Shown piece by piece: positions 25,924 through 35,476 of a DNA stretch of 64,000 nt. The DNA lies in the NCBI GenBank assembly GCA_017482355.1, contig JAFUNJ010000007.1, positions 1 to 64,000 of the forward strand. Reading direction: 5' to 3'. The notes beneath the pieces were generated by a model. The model was given only the letters and a program-made list of their open reading frames with translations. It made no database searches and was not told the origin of the DNA. The translations under genes were made by a program, and so were the position numbers. The stretch comes from Clostridia bacterium (GTDB lineage Bacteria; Bacillota; Clostridia; Oscillospirales; CAG-272). Numbering within the stretch: position 1 is the stretch's first letter; each line of letters begins with the position of its first letter.

Positions 25924-26694
25924 ATGAAAACTGTAATCAAAGTTGGAACGTCGACCGTTGCACACGAGGGCGGTCGGCTAAATATCAGACGTGTTGAGGA
26001 GCTTTGCAAGGTTCTCTCCGATCTCAAAAACGCAGGACACGAGATAATTCTCGTTTCGTCGGGCGCTATCGGAATGGGCGTCGGCAAGCTTGGGCTGAGC
26101 AAACGCCCGACGGATATGCCTACAAAGCAGGCAGCGGCAGCCGTCGGTCAGTGCGAGCTTATGTATACCTACGACCGTCTTTTCTCGGAGTATAACCATA
26201 CGGTCGCGCAGATACTTCTGACCGCTTCCGACGTTAAAAGCGAGGAGCGTCATGAAAATTTCAGAAATACCCTTAACCGTCTTATCGAGCTTGGCGTCCT
26301 TCCCGTAATAAATGAAAACGATACGATAGCGACCGAGGAAATTGCAGTCGGTGATAACGATACGCTCGCGGCTATCGTCGCTGAGAGCGCCGAAGCGGAG
26401 CTGCTCGTTCTCCTTTCGGATATCGACGGTCTGTATACTGCCGATCCTCATAAGGACGAGAATGCCGTTCTTATCCCGACGGTAGAAGAGATAACCGACG
26501 ATATTATCGCGCTCGGCGGCGAAAAGGGAAGCTCGCTCGGTACGGGCGGAATGAAAACAAAGCTTTCGGCTGCTGTCATTGCGACGGAGGCAGGCTGTGA
26601 TATGATAATCGCTAACGGTGCCGATCCGAAGATCCTTTACGATATTTTTGAAAACAAGAGCGTCGGAACTAGATTTATAGGTAAAAATAAATGA
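25924..26694 (+). CDS. proB: Glutamate 5-kinase
   Basis: A 256-residue amino-acid kinase that catalyses the first step of proline synthesis. Motifs: [14 protein letters not shown] at the start, [10 protein letters not shown], the INENDTIA and GDNDTLAA substrate loops and the [12 protein letters not shown] nucleotide loop. It lacks the C-terminal PUA domain of the E. coli enzyme, as do many short ProB proteins. I chose the ATG at 25924, one base after the sulfatase stop, because the protein from there starts MKTVIKVG. Its end overlaps proA (ATGA). Confidence 0.93.
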   Translation: MKTVIKVGTSTVAHEGGRLNIRRVEELCKVLSDLKNAGHEIILVSSGAIGMGVGKLGLSKRPTDMPTKQAAAAVGQCELMYTYDRLFSEYNHTVAQILLTASDVKSEERHENFRNTLNRLIELGVLPVINENDTIATEEIAVGDNDTLAAIVAESAEAELLVLLSDIDGLYTADPHKDENAVLIPTVEEITDDIIALGGEKGSSLGTGGMKTKLSAAVIATEAGCDMIIANGADPKILYDIFENKSVGTRFIGKNK

Positions 26695-27950
26695 CAACGA
26701 AAGAAATACTTATAAAGGCGAAAAACGCCAAAAACGAGCTTCTTCTCCTCTCGACGGAGGAAAAGGACAGAGCGCTTGGCGCTATGGCGCAGGCGATACT
26801 CGATAATGAAGAAGAGATCTTAAACGAAAACGCGCTTAATCTATCTGCGGCAAAGGGCGTTATATCCGACGTTATGCTAGACCGCCTCGCGCTCGATCAT
26901 AAGCGGGTGAGCGATATGGCAAAGGGCGTTACGGCGCTTATCGACCTGCCCGATCCTGTGGGACGCGCCATCTCCGAGCATACGCTTGAAAACGGATTGA
27001 CGGTGAAAAAAACGTCGGTGCCGATGGGCGTTATTGCGATAATTTACGAGAGCCGTCCGAACGTCACCTCGGACGCGGCGGCACTGTGTCTGAAAAGCGG
27101 AAACGTCGCTGTCCTTCGCGGCGGTAAGGAAGCGTTCAGAACCTCTTATGCAGTCGTTAAGGCGATGAAAAAGGGGCTTGAATCGGTCGGAATGAATCCC
27201 GATTTCATAAACATCGTGACCGATACGACAAGAGAAAGCGCAAACGAGCTTATGACGGCAGTCGGTTACGTTGACCTGCTCATTCCGAGAGGCGGAAAGG
27301 GACTTATCCGCGCCTGCACCGAGAATGCGACCGTTCCTTGCATTGAAACGGGAACGGGAATCTGTCATATATTCGTTGACGAATCGGCGGACCTTGATAA
27401 GGCGCTGACGATAATCGAAAACGCGAAAACACAGCGTCCGTCAGTATGTAACGCAGAGGAGGTTCTCCTCGTTCACGAAAGTATTGCCGAAGCATTTTTG
27501 CCGAAGCTGAAGGCGCTTTTGGTTGACGGTAGGGCTGCTGCCGGCAAGACACCGGTCGAGCTTAGGCTTGACGAAAATGCGGCGAAGATAATAGACGGCA
27601 CACCTGCCTCCGAGACCGATTTTGATACGGAATTTCTTGATTATATTCTCGCAGTCAAGATCGTATCTGGCGTTAAGGAAGCGGTAGAGCATATCGCACT
27701 TCACTCGACTCACCACAGCGACGGAATAGTTACAGAAAACGAAAATAACGCGCTGTATTTTACGACGGTCGTCGACTCTGCGGCGGTTTACGTCAATGCC
27801 TCAACGCGCTTTACCGACGGCGGACAGTTCGGGCTCGGCTGTGAGATGGGAATCTCCACCCAGCGCCTGCACGCAAGAGGTCCGATGGGACTTAACGAGC
27901 TTAACACATATAAATATATAATAACCGGAAACGGACAAGTAAGAAAATAA
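26691..27950 (+). CDS. proA: Glutamate-5-semialdehyde dehydrogenase (gamma-glutamyl phosphate reductase)
   Basis: A 419-residue NADPH-dependent reductase, the second step of proline synthesis, expected to work with ProB because the intermediate is unstable. The catalytic Cys is in [13 protein letters not shown] (about residue 252). The [18 protein letters not shown] block and the C-terminal [20 protein letters not shown] are diagnostic. The ATG overlaps the proB stop by four bases, giving strict coupling. Confidence 0.96.
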   Translation: MTTKEILIKAKNAKNELLLLSTEEKDRALGAMAQAILDNEEEILNENALNLSAAKGVISDVMLDRLALDHKRVSDMAKGVTALIDLPDPVGRAISEHTLENGLTVKKTSVPMGVIAIIYESRPNVTSDAAALCLKSGNVAVLRGGKEAFRTSYAVVKAMKKGLESVGMNPDFINIVTDTTRESANELMTAVGYVDLLIPRGGKGLIRACTENATVPCIETGTGICHIFVDESADLDKALTIIENAKTQRPSVCNAEEVLLVHESIAEAFLPKLKALLVDGRAAAGKTPVELRLDENAAKIIDGTPASETDFDTEFLDYILAVKIVSGVKEAVEHIALHSTHHSDGIVTENENNALYFTTVVDSAAVYVNASTRFTDGGQFGLGCEMGISTQRLHARGPMGLNELNTYKYIITGNGQVRK

Positions 27951-27951
27951 T

Positions 27952-28749
27952 ATGAGAATTGGATTTATCGGTTGCGGAAATATGGGATCGGCGCTTGCAC
28001 GCTCGGTCATGAAGAGCGTTTCCGCGTTTCACATTGTAATTAATGACGTAAATAAGGAAAGGGTCAATGCGTTTTGCTCCGAAACAGGAGCGATGAGCGG
28101 TGACCTTAGTGAGATCGCATCCGACTGCAAGTACATATTTCTTGCCGTCAAGCCGCAAATGCTTGCCGATCTGGCGTCTGAGCTGCGCCCGATGCTTGCC
28201 GAGAGGAAGGACGGCTTCGTCCTTGTCTCGATGGCGGCGGGGATCACGACCTCGCGCCTATCTGACCTGTTCGGAAATTATCCGACTGTAAGAATAATGC
28301 CGAATCTCCCTGTATCTGTCGGAGAGGGCGTCGTTCTTTACACAGCGACGGAAAACGTATCGGAAAATGACTTGAACGGATTCCTTAACATAATGAAGAA
28401 TGCAGGCACTCTCATGCCGCTTGACGAAGCACTTATCGACGCGGGAACGTCTGTCTCGGGCTGCGGTCCTGCCTTCGTTTGCCAAGTCATCGAAGCGCTT
28501 GCACGCGGAGGCGAAAAGTGCGGTTTAAGCTACGAGGACGCTCTCGTTATGGCGGAGCATACCCTTATCGGAACGGCAAAAATGCTTGCGGAGACTAAGG
28601 GCGATCCGATCGCGCTCTGCCGTGCGGTCTGCTCACCCGGCGGAAGCACCATTGAGGGCGTAAAGACGCTTGAAAAAGGCGGCGTCGACTCTTTGTTCAG
28701 CGCCGCGGTCGAGGCATCTTATAAAAGAAATGTCGAGCTCGGAAAATAA
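27952..28749 (+). CDS. proC: Pyrroline-5-carboxylate reductase
   Basis: A 265-residue NAD(P)H-dependent enzyme for the last step of proline synthesis. It has a Rossmann motif IGFIGCGNMGSAL at the very start, the FLAVKPQ strand, RIMPNLPVSVGEG and the C-terminal signature VCSPGGSTIEGVKTLE. It begins two bases after proA stops, completing a compact proBAC operon. The uncommon feature is that all three genes are together behind an LtaS-like gene. Confidence 0.96.
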   Translation: MRIGFIGCGNMGSALARSVMKSVSAFHIVINDVNKERVNAFCSETGAMSGDLSEIASDCKYIFLAVKPQMLADLASELRPMLAERKDGFVLVSMAAGITTSRLSDLFGNYPTVRIMPNLPVSVGEGVVLYTATENVSENDLNGFLNIMKNAGTLMPLDEALIDAGTSVSGCGPAFVCQVIEALARGGEKCGLSYEDALVMAEHTLIGTAKMLAETKGDPIALCRAVCSPGGSTIEGVKTLEKGGVDSLFSAAVEASYKRNVELGK

Positions 28750-28758
28750 GAGGCATAA

Positions 28759-29211
28759 ATGAAAACAGTAAACATCTATACCGACGGTGCCTGTAGCGGA
28801 AACCCCGGTCCCGGAGGATACGGAGCGATTCTTGTTTATCACGAACACGAAAGAGAACTGTCTGAGGGATTCGCCGAGACGACGAATAACCGAATGGAGC
28901 TTCTCGGTGCAATAAAGGCGCTTGAGCTTTTGAAGGAGCCGTGCCGAGTGCTGCTTACGTCTGATTCGAAATACCTTGTTGACGGAATAAATCTCGGCTG
29001 GGCGAAAAAGTGGAAGAGTAACAACTGGGTCAAGTCCGATAAGAAAAAGGCGCAGAATATTGACCTTTGGGAGCAGCTTCTCGCCCTTAACGAGCACCAC
29101 GACGTGACCTACGTTTGGGTAAAGGGACACGCAGGTCACCCATACAACGAGCGTTGCGACCGTCTCGCTGTTGAAGCAATTGAAAGAATAAAGAACGAAG
29201 CTGATGCGTAA
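28759..29211 (+). CDS. rnhA: Ribonuclease HI
   Basis: A 150-residue RNase HI that removes RNA from RNA/DNA hybrids. The catalytic set D9 ([15 protein letters not shown]), E47 (NNRMELLGA), D69 (TSDSKY) and D134 (ERCDRLA) is complete, as are H124 and the basic handle [17 protein letters not shown] precedes the ATG. It is the last gene of the upp-rnhA run and a strong terminator follows directly. Confidence 0.96.
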   Translation: MKTVNIYTDGACSGNPGPGGYGAILVYHEHERELSEGFAETTNNRMELLGAIKALELLKEPCRVLLTSDSKYLVDGINLGWAKKWKSNNWVKSDKKKAQNIDLWEQLLALNEHHDVTYVWVKGHAGHPYNERCDRLAVEAIERIKNEADA

Positions 29212-29240
29212 AATAACCGTGAGAGATTCTCACGGTTATT
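29212..29240 (+). terminator. Terminator after rnhA
   Basis: AATAACCGTGAGA (29212-29224) and TCTCACGGTTATT (29228-29240) around a 3-base loop, followed by TTTTGCG. Confidence 0.85.
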
Positions 29241-29271
29241 TTTGCGCTGAGTGAACTTTTGGTGAACAATG

Positions 29272-29300
29272 TTGACTTTATCGGGCGTTTGTGCTATAAT
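29272..29300 (+). promoter_or_regulatory. Promoter of the acyl-CoA synthetase gene
   Basis: TTGACT (29272-29277), 17-base spacer, TATAAT (29295-29300). Confidence 0.8.
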
Positions 29301-29335
29301 GTTTACATTGATAACCTAATTCTAAGGAGAAAGCT

Positions 29336-31024
29336 ATGGCTAAGTATAATCCGAATTTCGTATATGATACAGAAGATATAACGACGATAAGAGAGCTTAT
29401 TGAGCGCTCCGTTTCGCATTACGGCGAGCGTCCTGCCTTCCTCTATAACGAGGGCGGCGACGTAAGTAAAATTACCTACAGAGAGGTGTTTGAGCGTGTA
29501 AAGGGACTTGCGACCTATCTGAGAAGTAAGCTTCCTGAGGGATGCAAGGTTGCGGTTACCGGTAAAAATTCTCATAACTGGGTAATTTCCTATCTTGCTA
29601 TAACCTGCGGCGTCGGAGTCGTTGTGCCGATAGATAAGGACCTTCGAGGAGAGGAGATAGCGGATCTTATTTCCGATGCGGAGGCGGATGCAGTTATCTA
29701 TTCCCCCGAGCAGGAGGAAAAAATGGCGCTTGTTCCCGATGAGATACTGAAGCTCAATATGGACGATATTGAAAGCTTCGTCAAGGAGGGAAAGGCACTT
29801 ATAAAAAATGGCGACCGTTCCTATGCCGATCATAAGATAAATCCTCACGCGCTCGGCTCGCTTCTTTATACGTCGGGTACTACGGGAGTTGCGAAGGGAG
29901 TTATGCTTTCGCAGTATAATATCTGTTATGACCTGACGCATGCGCTTCGTCGCGTAAAAATATATCCTACCGACGTTATCCTTTCGATAGCGCCGCTTCA
30001 TCATACCTATGAAACGACAGTCGGATGCCTTCTCATTCTTTATTCGGGAAGCGCGATAGCGTACAACAGCTCGCTCAAGCGTCTGCAGGCAGAGCTTAAG
30101 CTCTTCCGTCCGACAGTCATGGCGGCAGTTCCGCTTATCCTTGAAACCTTCCGTAACGCGATACTCAAGAAATACAAGAAGATCAAGGGTGGTAAGATCA
30201 TCTTCTCGCTTCAAAAGGCGGCGTCCGACGTGACGGGCAAAAAAGCGGGTAAAAAGATATTCAGTATTATAAACGAGACCTTCGGCGGCAGAATGCGCCT
30301 TATCGTATGCGGCGCCGCGCTTCTTGCGCCTGAGGTGTTCCGCGATTACGAGCGCTTCGGTATAAAGCTTATGATCGGTTACGGTCTTACCGAAACTGCG
30401 CCGATCTCGCTTATGCACAGTGATTTCTATACCTGCCCCGACGATATAGGTTACCCCCTTTCGGGCGTCTCGGTCAAGCTTGACGACGTGAATGAGGACG
30501 GCGTCGGCGAGCTTCTTGTCAAGGGACCGAACGTTATGCTCGGATACTACAAAAATCCCGAAGAAACCGCACGCGTGATGACTCACGACGGCTATTTCCG
30601 TACGGGAGACCTTGCGCGTCAGAAGCCGAACGGCGCATATCAGATCGCGGGCAGAGCAAAGAGCATGATCGTATCTCCCGGCGGAAAGAAGATATTCCCC
30701 GAGGAGCTTGAGCTTTACCTCGAGAAGAGTGAATTTATCAAGGAGAGCTTGGTTTACGAGGAAAATGACGATGAAGGCAGAAGAATAGTTGCCGCAGTGA
30801 TCACAGATGAAGAAAACGTTTCGTCTAAAACCGGAATGAAACCGACCGATAAGGGCTATTGCGAGGCGGAAAGGCAGCTTGTTAACAAGATCGTAAAGGA
30901 CGTAAACTCGCAGTTCCCGAATTACAAGCATATCGGCAAGGTATGTATCAGAAAGAAAGATTTTGTCAAGACCACAACGAGAAAGATCAAACGCAACGCC
31001 CCCGATAATCTAAATAACGTATAA
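29336..31024 (+). CDS. AMP-dependent long-chain acyl-CoA synthetase/ligase
   Basis: A 562-residue adenylate-forming enzyme that activates a carboxylic acid, probably a medium- or long-chain fatty acid, to its CoA thioester through an acyl-AMP. The P-loop signature LLYTSGTTGVAKGVMLS (about residues 177-193), YGLTETAPIS, the hinge GYFRTGDLA and the C-terminal catalytic lysine region (FVKTTTRKIKR) are visible. The substrate chain length cannot be deduced. AAGGAG precedes the ATG. A TetR regulator follows by 16 bases and probably controls it, as FadR-like regulators do. Confidence 0.87.
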   Translation: MAKYNPNFVYDTEDITTIRELIERSVSHYGERPAFLYNEGGDVSKITYREVFERVKGLATYLRSKLPEGCKVAVTGKNSHNWVISYLAITCGVGVVVPIDKDLRGEEIADLISDAEADAVIYSPEQEEKMALVPDEILKLNMDDIESFVKEGKALIKNGDRSYADHKINPHALGSLLYTSGTTGVAKGVMLSQYNICYDLTHALRRVKIYPTDVILSIAPLHHTYETTVGCLLILYSGSAIAYNSSLKRLQAELKLFRPTVMAAVPLILETFRNAILKKYKKIKGGKIIFSLQKAASDVTGKKAGKKIFSIINETFGGRMRLIVCGAALLAPEVFRDYERFGIKLMIGYGLTETAPISLMHSDFYTCPDDIGYPLSGVSVKLDDVNEDGVGELLVKGPNVMLGYYKNPEETARVMTHDGYFRTGDLARQKPNGAYQIAGRAKSMIVSPGGKKIFPEELELYLEKSEFIKESLVYEENDDEGRRIVAAVITDEENVSSKTGMKPTDKGYCEAERQLVNKIVKDVNSQFPNYKHIGKVCIRKKDFVKTTTRKIKRNAPDNLNNV

Positions 31025-31040
31025 GGAAAGGTCGCTCACT

Positions 31041-31616
31041 ATGAGAACGGCAAATGAAGCAAACAAGGAAAAATTTTTAAAGGCGGCAGTATGCGAGCTT
31101 GAAGAGCATGGAGTTGCCGATTTTTCGATACGCCGCGTAGCGAAAAAATGCGGCGTTTCCTGTGCTGCGCCGTATAAGCATTTTGAAAGCAAAAACGACC
31201 TGCTCGCGGAGGTCATGCGTTACGTGGGCAGAAAATGGCAAGAGGTGCTTAAGAGCACGGCAGAAGCACATACGGATGAGTCGATAAGGGATCAGCTTGT
31301 TGCGATAGCTATGTCATATATAGTGTTCCTTTGCACCTATCCCGAATATCTTGCGATCCTCAGTATGAGCGATACCGTATTTAAGCCGAACGCTCTGACC
31401 GAAACCGATAGCGTCTCACCTATTACAAGTAAGCTTATTGAGGAATATTGCAAAAAAACGCAGGTAGACGAGGATACCAGGGTGCGTAAGTATTACGTTA
31501 TCCGTTCGCTGATCTTCGGAGGAACTAAAATGATAAACTCAGGCATATTGCCATTTGACAGCAAGACCCTTGATATGATACGTTCAAACATCGTAAGAGA
31601 ATTTGAAATAGCGTAA
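31041..31616 (+). CDS. TetR/AcrR-family regulator
   Basis: A 191-residue repressor with an N-terminal helix-turn-helix (about residues 24-50: GVADFSIRRVAKKCGVS, then APYKHFESKNDLL, the canonical Y-HF-K-L end) and a ligand-binding helical C-terminus. It lies directly downstream of the acyl-CoA synthetase in the same direction, so feedback by acyl-CoA or a related ligand is plausible but inferred. AAGGAAAGG lies upstream of the ATG at 31041. Confidence 0.9.
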   Translation: MRTANEANKEKFLKAAVCELEEHGVADFSIRRVAKKCGVSCAAPYKHFESKNDLLAEVMRYVGRKWQEVLKSTAEAHTDESIRDQLVAIAMSYIVFLCTYPEYLAILSMSDTVFKPNALTETDSVSPITSKLIEEYCKKTQVDEDTRVRKYYVIRSLIFGGTKMINSGILPFDSKTLDMIRSNIVREFEIA

Positions 31617-31620
31617 AAAA

Positions 31621-31638
31621 CAGAGCCGTTCGGCTCTG
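31621..31638 (+). terminator. Terminator after the TetR gene
   Basis: CAGAGCC (31621-31627), loop GTTC, GGCTCTG (31632-31638) with an A-run before and seven T after. Confidence 0.85.
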
Positions 31639-31656
31639 TTTTTTTGCTCTCACCTA

Positions 31657-31685
31657 TTGATATGCGCAAAAAAATTTGTTATAAT
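31657..31685 (+). promoter_or_regulatory. Promoter of galK
   Basis: TTGATA (31657-31662), 17-base spacer, TATAAT (31680-31685). Confidence 0.75.
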
Positions 31686-31727
31686 ATATAATTAGATAAA
31701 TATAAGTATCTATAAAAGGAGATCACC

Positions 31728-33014
31728 ATGAAAATTCAGGAGCTTATAACCAAAATTTCCGAAGGATACCTCGATTCCGCATTCATTTCGCTTTACGGCG
31801 AAGAAAACGTCATAGCAGAGAGAGCGCGTTACACCGAAGCGGTAAAGGAGTTTGCCGCGATCTACGGTGAGAATAGAGACGTAAACCTTTTCTCCGTTCC
31901 CGGAAGAAGCGAAATTTCGGGAAACCATACAGACCATAACCGCGGTTGCGTAATTGCCGCCGCTATCGACCTCGATATTATCGCAGTTGCGTCGGTAAGC
32001 GGAAACGACACCGTAAGAGTAAAGAGCAAGGGCTTCCCCGAGGACGTTGTTACCTGCAATCCCGAAAAGCCCGACGAAAAGCTTTTCAATTCCTCCTCGT
32101 CCCTTATCTCGGGTGTTTGCGCCGGCTTTAAGAATCGCGGATATAACGTTTGCGGCTTTGACGCATATACGACCTCTAACGTTCTTAAGGGCTCGGGTAT
32201 TTCTTCCTCTGCCGCTTTCGAGGTTATGATCGGAAATATCCTCAATTACTTCGTAAACGACGGAAAGATTACGAATCCCGTAATTGCTGAGATCTCTCAG
32301 TACGCTGAGAACGTCTACTTCGGTAAGCCATCGGGACTTATGGATCAGACCGCTTGCGCTGTCGGCGGATTCTCCTACATAGACTTTGCCGATCCTAAGG
32401 CGGCAAAGATCGAAAAGCTCGGCTTCGACCTCAGCGCCGAGGGCTATTCGCTCTGTATCACCAATACGGGCGGTAACCACGCAGACCTGACGGGTGACTA
32501 TGCGGCAGTTCCTGCCGAAATGAAGGCGGTCGCCAAGGAATTCGGTCAGGAGGCCCTTCGCGGTCTTGATAAGGAAACGCTCCTTTCGCGTGCAGGCGAG
32601 CTTCGTGAAAAGGTCGGAGACAGAGCGCTTCTTCGCGCCTTCCACTTTATCGGCGAAAACGACCGCGTACAGGTACTTGCAGAGTGCCTTAGAAGCGGAG
32701 ACCTTAACGGCTTCTTTAACGGCGTTAAAGATTCGGGACGCTCGTCGTTTATGTGGCTCCAGAACGTATATACGACGAAAAACGTTGAGGAGCAGGGACT
32801 TTCTCTCGCTCTCGCGGTAACCGAGCACGCGCTTACGAACACCTCCCGTCCTTCCGCTTGGAGAATCCACGGCGGCGGATTCGCAGGAACCATTCAGGCA
32901 TTCGTTCCGAACGAGGACGTGCCGAATTACAAGAATGAGATCGAAAGAGTATTCGGCGCAAATTCCTGTACCGTTCTTAAGGTCAGAAAAGACGGAGCTA
33001 TCAAGGTTCTTTAA
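31728..33014 (+). CDS. galK: Galactokinase
   Basis: A 428-residue GHMP kinase that makes galactose 1-phosphate, the entry step of the Leloir pathway. The sugar motif PGRSEISGNHTDHNRG (about residues 53-68), the ATP motif LKGSGISSSAAFEV and the C-terminal GGGFAGTIQAF are present. PGRSE replaces the usual PGRVN, as in other long Clostridial galactokinases, and the protein is about 40 residues longer than the E. coli enzyme. AAGGAGA precedes the ATG. No galE or galT is adjacent. The downstream ATPase gene follows after 20 bases. Confidence 0.9.
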   Translation: MKIQELITKISEGYLDSAFISLYGEENVIAERARYTEAVKEFAAIYGENRDVNLFSVPGRSEISGNHTDHNRGCVIAAAIDLDIIAVASVSGNDTVRVKSKGFPEDVVTCNPEKPDEKLFNSSSSLISGVCAGFKNRGYNVCGFDAYTTSNVLKGSGISSSAAFEVMIGNILNYFVNDGKITNPVIAEISQYAENVYFGKPSGLMDQTACAVGGFSYIDFADPKAAKIEKLGFDLSAEGYSLCITNTGGNHADLTGDYAAVPAEMKAVAKEFGQEALRGLDKETLLSRAGELREKVGDRALLRAFHFIGENDRVQVLAECLRSGDLNGFFNGVKDSGRSSFMWLQNVYTTKNVEEQGLSLALAVTEHALTNTSRPSAWRIHGGGFAGTIQAFVPNEDVPNYKNEIERVFGANSCTVLKVRKDGAIKVL

Positions 33015-33034
33015 TAAAACTTACGAGGGTAGAT

Positions 33035-35194
33035 ATGTATATAGAATCCCTACAAATAACATCCTTTGCGGGGATAAGCGGATATGAGCTGTCTCTAAGT
33101 GACGGAGTTAATATCGTCCGAGGTAATAACGAGGCAGGCAAGAGCACGGTGGCGGAATTTATCCGTTACGTCTTTTACGGCTTCAACGGCAAGGGCGACC
33201 GCGAGAGGTATATCGGCTTTTCGTCGAATGCAGTCGCGGGAAGCATCGTTATCTGCGACGGTGATAAAAGATACAGAATAGAGAGAAAGACGGTTGGAAC
33301 GAAGGACTCCGTTTCGGTATATGACCTTGAAAACGGAAGCACCTGCTATGAGGGCAAGGTTCCCGGTGAGGTGTTCCTTGGAATGCCGTCGGGACTGTTT
33401 GCAAGTACCGCATTCGTCGGTCAGACGGGCGGAAGCCGTATAAACGGCAAGGATGCCTCCGAGCTTCTCGATAATCTTCTTTTCGCCGCAGACGAGGGCG
33501 TGAACGTCAAAAAGGCGCTGAAGCGTCTTGACGACGAAAGAGTCGCGCTTCTCTACAAAAACAAAAAGGGCGGAAAGATATTTGAGCTTGAAAACAAGCT
33601 CTCACAGCTCGATACTCGCGCTGAAAAGGCAAGAAACGACGGTAAAGAGCTTCTTTCTATCGAAAATAAGCTCAAGGATACCGACGCAACGCTCGAAAGC
33701 GACAGGGTAATAAGAGATAAGTTTGCGTCAAGCATAGACGATTATAAGCTGGCTAAGAGCCGCGAAAGCAAGGAACGCCTTCGTCAGCTCGAGGAGAATT
33801 ATCAGAACGCGACCGATGCGCTTTTGGCACATAAGACGGCGCACACGAGAAAGAATTTCTTTCCCGATGCTTCGTATCTTCAGTCGCTCCGCGACTGCGC
33901 GAGCGAGGTAGCTAAATGCGACGAACGGATAGATGGCGTTGAAAGGCGTCTTGAAAACCTCAACAGGGAAATGGAGATCGACCGACTTGCGCGCGAAAAA
34001 GCCCTGCGCGAAAACAACGAGAAAAAGAAGAAGGTCGGAACGAAAAGAGGCGTCATGGCGGCACTCGGAGTCGTTTCCCTCATTATGCTCATTCTCTGTG
34101 CCGCACTTTGCGCATGGATGTTTATAAGCGGAAGCAAGGGCGCAGGAATCGCGCTCGCCGTCGTTGCGATAGCGGGGCTCGCAGGCATGATCGGATCCTT
34201 CTCGCTTGTGAAGAAGCTGTCCGATACTATGAAGGATCTCGAGACCGAGGCACTCGTGCATGATGACGGCTACGAGGCAAAGCTCGATATAATACGGGGA
34301 GATCTCGAGGAGCATAAGGGCGAGCGCGCAAGATACTCAAAGGCGCTGAACGATCTTTGTGCAAGATGGGATATCAAGTATTCAAGAGCAGTGCTTGGTG
34401 AGATGGTCGAGGTCATTAATACCGCAAATAAGCTTGAAACCGAAGCAGAACATGCGCGTATCGCTTACGTACAGATGAAGAGCGAAGCAGAGGAAAGACG
34501 TCCCTATGAGCCGATAGATGACGGTAGGGAGCTTAACGTCCCCGATAATTTCGATTACCGCGATGCCGATCGCAAGTTCAAGCTTGCCGAGGAGTCGATC
34601 CGACTTAAGGAGGGAATCAAGCATAACCTTGAGGTCCGCCGTGCCGAGCTTTCTGTTACGTCCGAGCATCCTTACGACGTAGACGAGCTTATAAAGAGCA
34701 CGCAGGCGGAAAAGGCGGCACTGGGTGAGCGCCTCGATGCCTTCTCGCTTGCTTATTCGATGATAGAGACTGCGTCCGATAATATGCGCCGTTCCGTTTC
34801 GCCGCGTCTTTCGCGCGGTGCGTCGGAGAAGATGGCGTCGCTTACCGGCGGTAAGTACGATGAGATCGGTGTCGACGGCGAATTTTCACTTACATTCCGT
34901 CCGATCAGCGGAGAGGGAAGAGTGACTAAGGGCGAAAGCTTTATGAGCGCCGGAACGTCGGATATTACCTACGTTTCTCTGCGTCTTTCGCTTTCCGAGC
35001 TTATCTCGGGCGGAAAGCTGATACCGACGGTGTTTGATGAAAGCTTCTCGCGCCTTGACGATACGCGGCTCACCAATATGCTGAAGCTGCTGTCGGCAGA
35101 AAAGGGACAGGTTATAGTTCTCACGTCGAACGGCAGAGAAGTAGAGCTTCTGAATAAAGAGGGGATTTCTCATAACTACATAAATCTGGAATAA
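33035..35194 (+). CDS. SMC/YhaN-like ATPase with a membrane pair inside the coiled coil
   Basis: A 719-residue AAA/ABC-type ATPase built like Rad50/SbcC. Walker A NNEAGKSTVAEF is at about residues 30-41, two long coiled-coil arms follow, and Walker B TVFDESFSRLD lies near residue 670. Between the arms two membrane helices are evident (about residues 340-385: VMAALGVVSLIMLILC, then GIALAVVAIAGLAGMI), as in Bacillus YhaN. YhaN is normally paired with the SbcD-like nuclease subunit YhaO; no such gene is near. A membrane-associated DNA-end or nuclease cofactor is the best guess. It follows galK by 20 bases with GAGGGT before the ATG. Confidence 0.78.
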   Translation: MYIESLQITSFAGISGYELSLSDGVNIVRGNNEAGKSTVAEFIRYVFYGFNGKGDRERYIGFSSNAVAGSIVICDGDKRYRIERKTVGTKDSVSVYDLENGSTCYEGKVPGEVFLGMPSGLFASTAFVGQTGGSRINGKDASELLDNLLFAADEGVNVKKALKRLDDERVALLYKNKKGGKIFELENKLSQLDTRAEKARNDGKELLSIENKLKDTDATLESDRVIRDKFASSIDDYKLAKSRESKERLRQLEENYQNATDALLAHKTAHTRKNFFPDASYLQSLRDCASEVAKCDERIDGVERRLENLNREMEIDRLAREKALRENNEKKKKVGTKRGVMAALGVVSLIMLILCAALCAWMFISGSKGAGIALAVVAIAGLAGMIGSFSLVKKLSDTMKDLETEALVHDDGYEAKLDIIRGDLEEHKGERARYSKALNDLCARWDIKYSRAVLGEMVEVINTANKLETEAEHARIAYVQMKSEAEERRPYEPIDDGRELNVPDNFDYRDADRKFKLAEESIRLKEGIKHNLEVRRAELSVTSEHPYDVDELIKSTQAEKAALGERLDAFSLAYSMIETASDNMRRSVSPRLSRGASEKMASLTGGKYDEIGVDGEFSLTFRPISGEGRVTKGESFMSAGTSDITYVSLRLSLSELISGGKLIPTVFDESFSRLDDTRLTNMLKLLSAEKGQVIVLTSNGREVELLNKEGISHNYINLE

Positions 35195-35200
35195 AAAATT

Positions 35201-35240
35201 CAAACAAATGTTTGACTTTTTAAACCGAATGTGGTATAAT
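35201..35240 (+). promoter_or_regulatory. Promoter with an overlapping palindrome
   Basis: TTGACT (35212-35217), 17-base spacer, TATAAT (35235-35240). A perfect inverted repeat CAAACA-AA-TGTTTG (35201-35214) overlaps the -35 box, a candidate operator. The promoter reads into the repeat patch and then the SLOG gene. Confidence 0.65.
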
Positions 35241-35324
35241 TGGTTCAAAGAGAGTTCCGGGATCCAAATGCTACGCGTTGCCATTCGGACGTTCGGGGTA
35301 GAAACGCAAGTGTTTCTACGGCGT

Positions 35325-35440
35325 CGCCGTCACCCTGAGCGGAGCAAAACGAAGTCGAACGGGTCTAGCGGCGCTACGCTCAGAATGACACGGCAGACGG
35401 AATCGAACGGGTCTGGCGACGCTTCGCTCAGGATGACCGC
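35325..35440. repeat. Dispersed intergenic repeat, two units in tandem
   Basis: Two 35-base units (35355-35389 and 35403-35437) agree at 31 of 35 positions, are spaced 48 bases apart and share TCGAACGGGTCT and CGCTCAG. A partial unit (GTCACCCTGAGCGGAGC) precedes them. The wording matches a class of intergenic repeats seen in many gut Clostridia. It is transcribed as the 5' leader of the SLOG gene. The stretch 35195-35476 contains no gene. Confidence 0.7.
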
Positions 35441-35476
35441 AGAGCAATACTTGTAGAAAATGAGGGGGGACACAAT

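Noticed and set aside
29303-30931. 542-codon minus-strand open frame opposite the acyl-CoA synthetase
   Set aside because: Length comes from the codon bias of the real gene, whose AMP-binding motifs, promoter and binding site are clear on the plus strand.
35355-35437. Possible CRISPR array
   Set aside because: Only two imperfect units with a 13-base gap and no cas genes; an intergenic dispersed repeat explains it.
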